Positions 5,303 through 6,575 of a stretch of DNA of 6,575 nt are shown here, piece by piece. The stretch is taken from the NCBI GenBank assembly GCA_028816945.1, contig JAPPQG010000105.1, positions 1-6,575 of the forward strand, written 5' to 3'. The position numbers and the translations under genes were made by a program. The DNA is from Alphaproteobacteria bacterium (lineage in GTDB: Bacteria; Pseudomonadota; Alphaproteobacteria; RS24). The notes beneath the pieces are model-generated. The model was not told the DNA's origin. It saw only the letters and a program-made list of their open reading frames with translations, and ran no database searches. Numbering within the stretch: position 1 is the first letter of the stretch; each line of letters starts with the position of its first letter.

Positions 5303-6436
5303 ATGCCATTGGCTAGCAATAAGCGCGCGATGATGCAGAGTTTGGTGGTGGATCAAAAATGCACCCTAGACTTTGATGATAACCGTCTGCTGACCGCTTT
5401 ATTTGGTGTGCATGATGTCAATCTAACACGGATTGAAGAACGGCTTGATATTTCGATTATGAATCGAGGCAATCGTTTGGTTTTAGCAGGCGATGCGGAA
5501 TCCTGCAATTTTGCCCGTGATGTTTTGCTTAACCTATATGAACAAGTTAAAACGGGGCGCGATATTAGCCAAGGCGATGTTGAAGGTGCATTGCGGATGA
5601 TAATGGCGCCACCTGCTGAGATGGAATCTGCTGACAAAAAACCTACTGATAGAAAAAATACTATAAGGCAAAATAATATGGAACAATATGATATGGGTAA
5701 AAGTGAAATACGCACAAAACACCGCACGATTAAACCGCGCTCACCAACACAGGCGCGCTATATCCATGCCCTCCAAACTGACATGTTAATCCTTGGCACA
5801 GGTCCAGCTGGCACAGGCAAAACCTATTTAGCTGTCGCCATAGCCGCCGCCCAATTGGCGCAGGGCAAAATTGACCGCATTATTTTATCCCGCCCCGCCG
5901 TTGAAGCAGGTGAAAATTTAGGCTTTTTGCCCGGTGATATGCGAGAGAAAGTAGATCCCTATTTGCGCCCCTTTTATGATGCACTTTATGATATGTTGCC
6001 GCGCTCACAAGTCATGCGCTATATGGAATCGGGAGAGATTGAAATTGCCCCGCTTGCCTTTATGCGTGGGCGCACATTGGCGAATTCATTTATTATTTTA
6101 GATGAAGCGCAAAATGCCACCGCCGCACAGGTAAAAATGTTTTTGACGCGTATGGGGGAAAATAGCCGTATGGTGATAACGGGCGATCCATCGCAAATTG
6201 ATTTACCCTTTGGCGCAAAATCGGGCTTAGCCGATGCGCTTGAGATTTTATCTTCTATTGAAGGTGTCTCTATTATCAATTTTACCGAGCAAGATGTGTT
6301 GCGCCATGATATTGTCACACGCATTGTCAAAGCCTATCGCCAACGCGATATGCATGATACGCCACGCTCATCAAAAACGAAACCGCATAATAAATTAGAC
6401 AAGCAAAAATTAGAGCAGAATAATGTCAAAAAATAA
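5303..6436 (+). CDS. phoH: PhoH-like ATPase (YbeZ type)
   Basis: This 377-residue cytoplasmic P-loop ATPase belongs to the PhoH/YbeZ family, linked to RNA metabolism and to the endoribonuclease YbeY, whose gene usually follows. An N-terminal domain (about 18-100) includes LDFDDNRLLTALFGVHDVNLTRIEERL. A polar linker rich in K, N, D and M (about 104-140) is longer than I recall for E. coli YbeZ. The ATPase domain has Walker A GPAGTGKT (167-174), RPAVEAGE (197-204), VDPYLRP, the Walker B-like FIILDEAQN (263-271) and GDPSQIDLP (294-302). The C-terminal tail is basic and low in complexity. The start is not certain. ATG 5303 has AGG only two bases upstream, GTG 5300 is directly before it, and ATGs at 5330 and 5333 would also keep the whole conserved domain. 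A 180-bp spacer separates it from miaB. Confidence 0.94.
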   Translation: MPLASNKRAMMQSLVVDQKCTLDFDDNRLLTALFGVHDVNLTRIEERLDISIMNRGNRLVLAGDAESCNFARDVLLNLYEQVKTGRDISQGDVEGALRMIMAPPAEMESADKKPTDRKNTIRQNNMEQYDMGKSEIRTKHRTIKPRSPTQARYIHALQTDMLILGTGPAGTGKTYLAVAIAAAQLAQGKIDRIILSRPAVEAGENLGFLPGDMREKVDPYLRPFYDALYDMLPRSQVMRYMESGEIEIAPLAFMRGRTLANSFIILDEAQNATAAQVKMFLTRMGENSRMVITGDPSQIDLPFGAKSGLADALEILSSIEGVSIINFTEQDVLRHDIVTRIVKAYRQRDMHDTPRSSKTKPHNKLDKQKLEQNNVKK

Positions 6437-6575
6437 ACACGCCCGAAAACAGGCTGAACCTATCGAGCAGGTCACATCACAGATCGCGTGTGTCGATTAT
6501 ATGCGTCTGTCTTGTGACAATTTGCATATTGATATGAACTATCAGCAGGCTGAATGGTTGGGGGCGGATTGGCAA
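6423..6575 (+). CDS. ybeY: Probable endoribonuclease YbeY, N-terminal fragment
   Basis: The frame opens at an ATG overlapping the last 14 bases of phoH and runs off the window after 51 codons. Identification rests mainly on position, because ybeY follows phoH/ybeZ in most proteobacteria; the segment LHIDMNYQQAEWLGADW is compatible with a YbeY N-terminus. The zinc-binding histidine motif that would settle the matter lies beyond the window. About 35 polar residues precede the part that looks like the family's first strand, so either the N-terminus is extended or a later start (for example the ATG codon at 6501) is used. YbeY acts in 16S rRNA maturation and ribosome quality control. The overlap suggests translational coupling with phoH. 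Confidence 0.65.
   Translation, partial: MSKNKHARKQAEPIEQVTSQIACVDYMRLSCDNLHIDMNYQQAEWLGADWQ

Noticed and set aside
1..6575. Mobile elements, CRISPR arrays, toxin-antitoxin pairs, riboswitches and tRNA genes
   Set aside because: I looked for transposase motifs, regular spaced repeats, small paired genes, cloverleaf-like segments and hairpins followed by T-runs, and saw none. The only repeat array is the heptamer tract before miaB, which has no spacers.

Overview
The window is a 6.6 kb stretch of chromosomal housekeeping genes, all on the + strand, from an alphaproteobacterium of moderate to low GC. The evidence is the gene order (usp - nfu - nitroreductase/RutE-like - tsaB - fur - plsC - miaB - phoH - ybeY), the Fur protein without the CxxC of enterobacterial Fur, and the Nfu protein with the N-terminal domain shared with mitochondrial NFU1. 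I would place it loosely near Rhodospirillales or SAR116-like lineages, with low confidence. I see no mobile element, CRISPR array, rRNA or tRNA.

Layout. Positions 1-296 hold the C-terminal 97 residues of a universal stress protein. A short AT-rich gap with promoter-like hexamers leads into nfu (333-911), an Fe-S carrier, followed by a RutE-like flavin reductase (941-1525) and tsaB (1560-2312), needed for tRNA t6A37 synthesis. The rimI gene that often follows tsaB in this group is absent. A 72-bp gap carrying an imperfect palindrome leads into fur (2385-2819). plsC (2824-3633) follows after only 4 bp. A 136-bp gap then precedes miaB (3770-5122). A 180-bp spacer leads to phoH/ybeZ (5303-6436), whose end overlaps the start of a probable ybeY (6423 to the window edge).

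The genes share a theme. Nfu can supply 4Fe-4S clusters, MiaB is a two-cluster radical-SAM enzyme that methylthiolates A37 of tRNAs, TsaB helps make t6A at the same tRNA position, Fur is an iron/metal-responsive regulator, and PhoH/YbeY act in RNA processing and ribosome quality control. PlsC makes phosphatidic acid and is the outlier.

The least ordinary structure is directly upstream of miaB. Ten tandem copies of a degenerate heptamer beginning CCAA (3697-3768) abut the start codon with one intervening base. They lie in a 79-nt stretch without any T (3692-3770) that begins just downstream of a perfect TATAAT (3684-3689). If transcription starts there, the miaB leader is a U-free, C/A-rich, repeat-built RNA without a Shine-Dalgarno sequence. 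This could be a length-variable expression element, a Rho-loading site or a neutral repeat; the sequence alone cannot decide. Most other content is conventional, and I find no clear evidence of a wholly new gene system.
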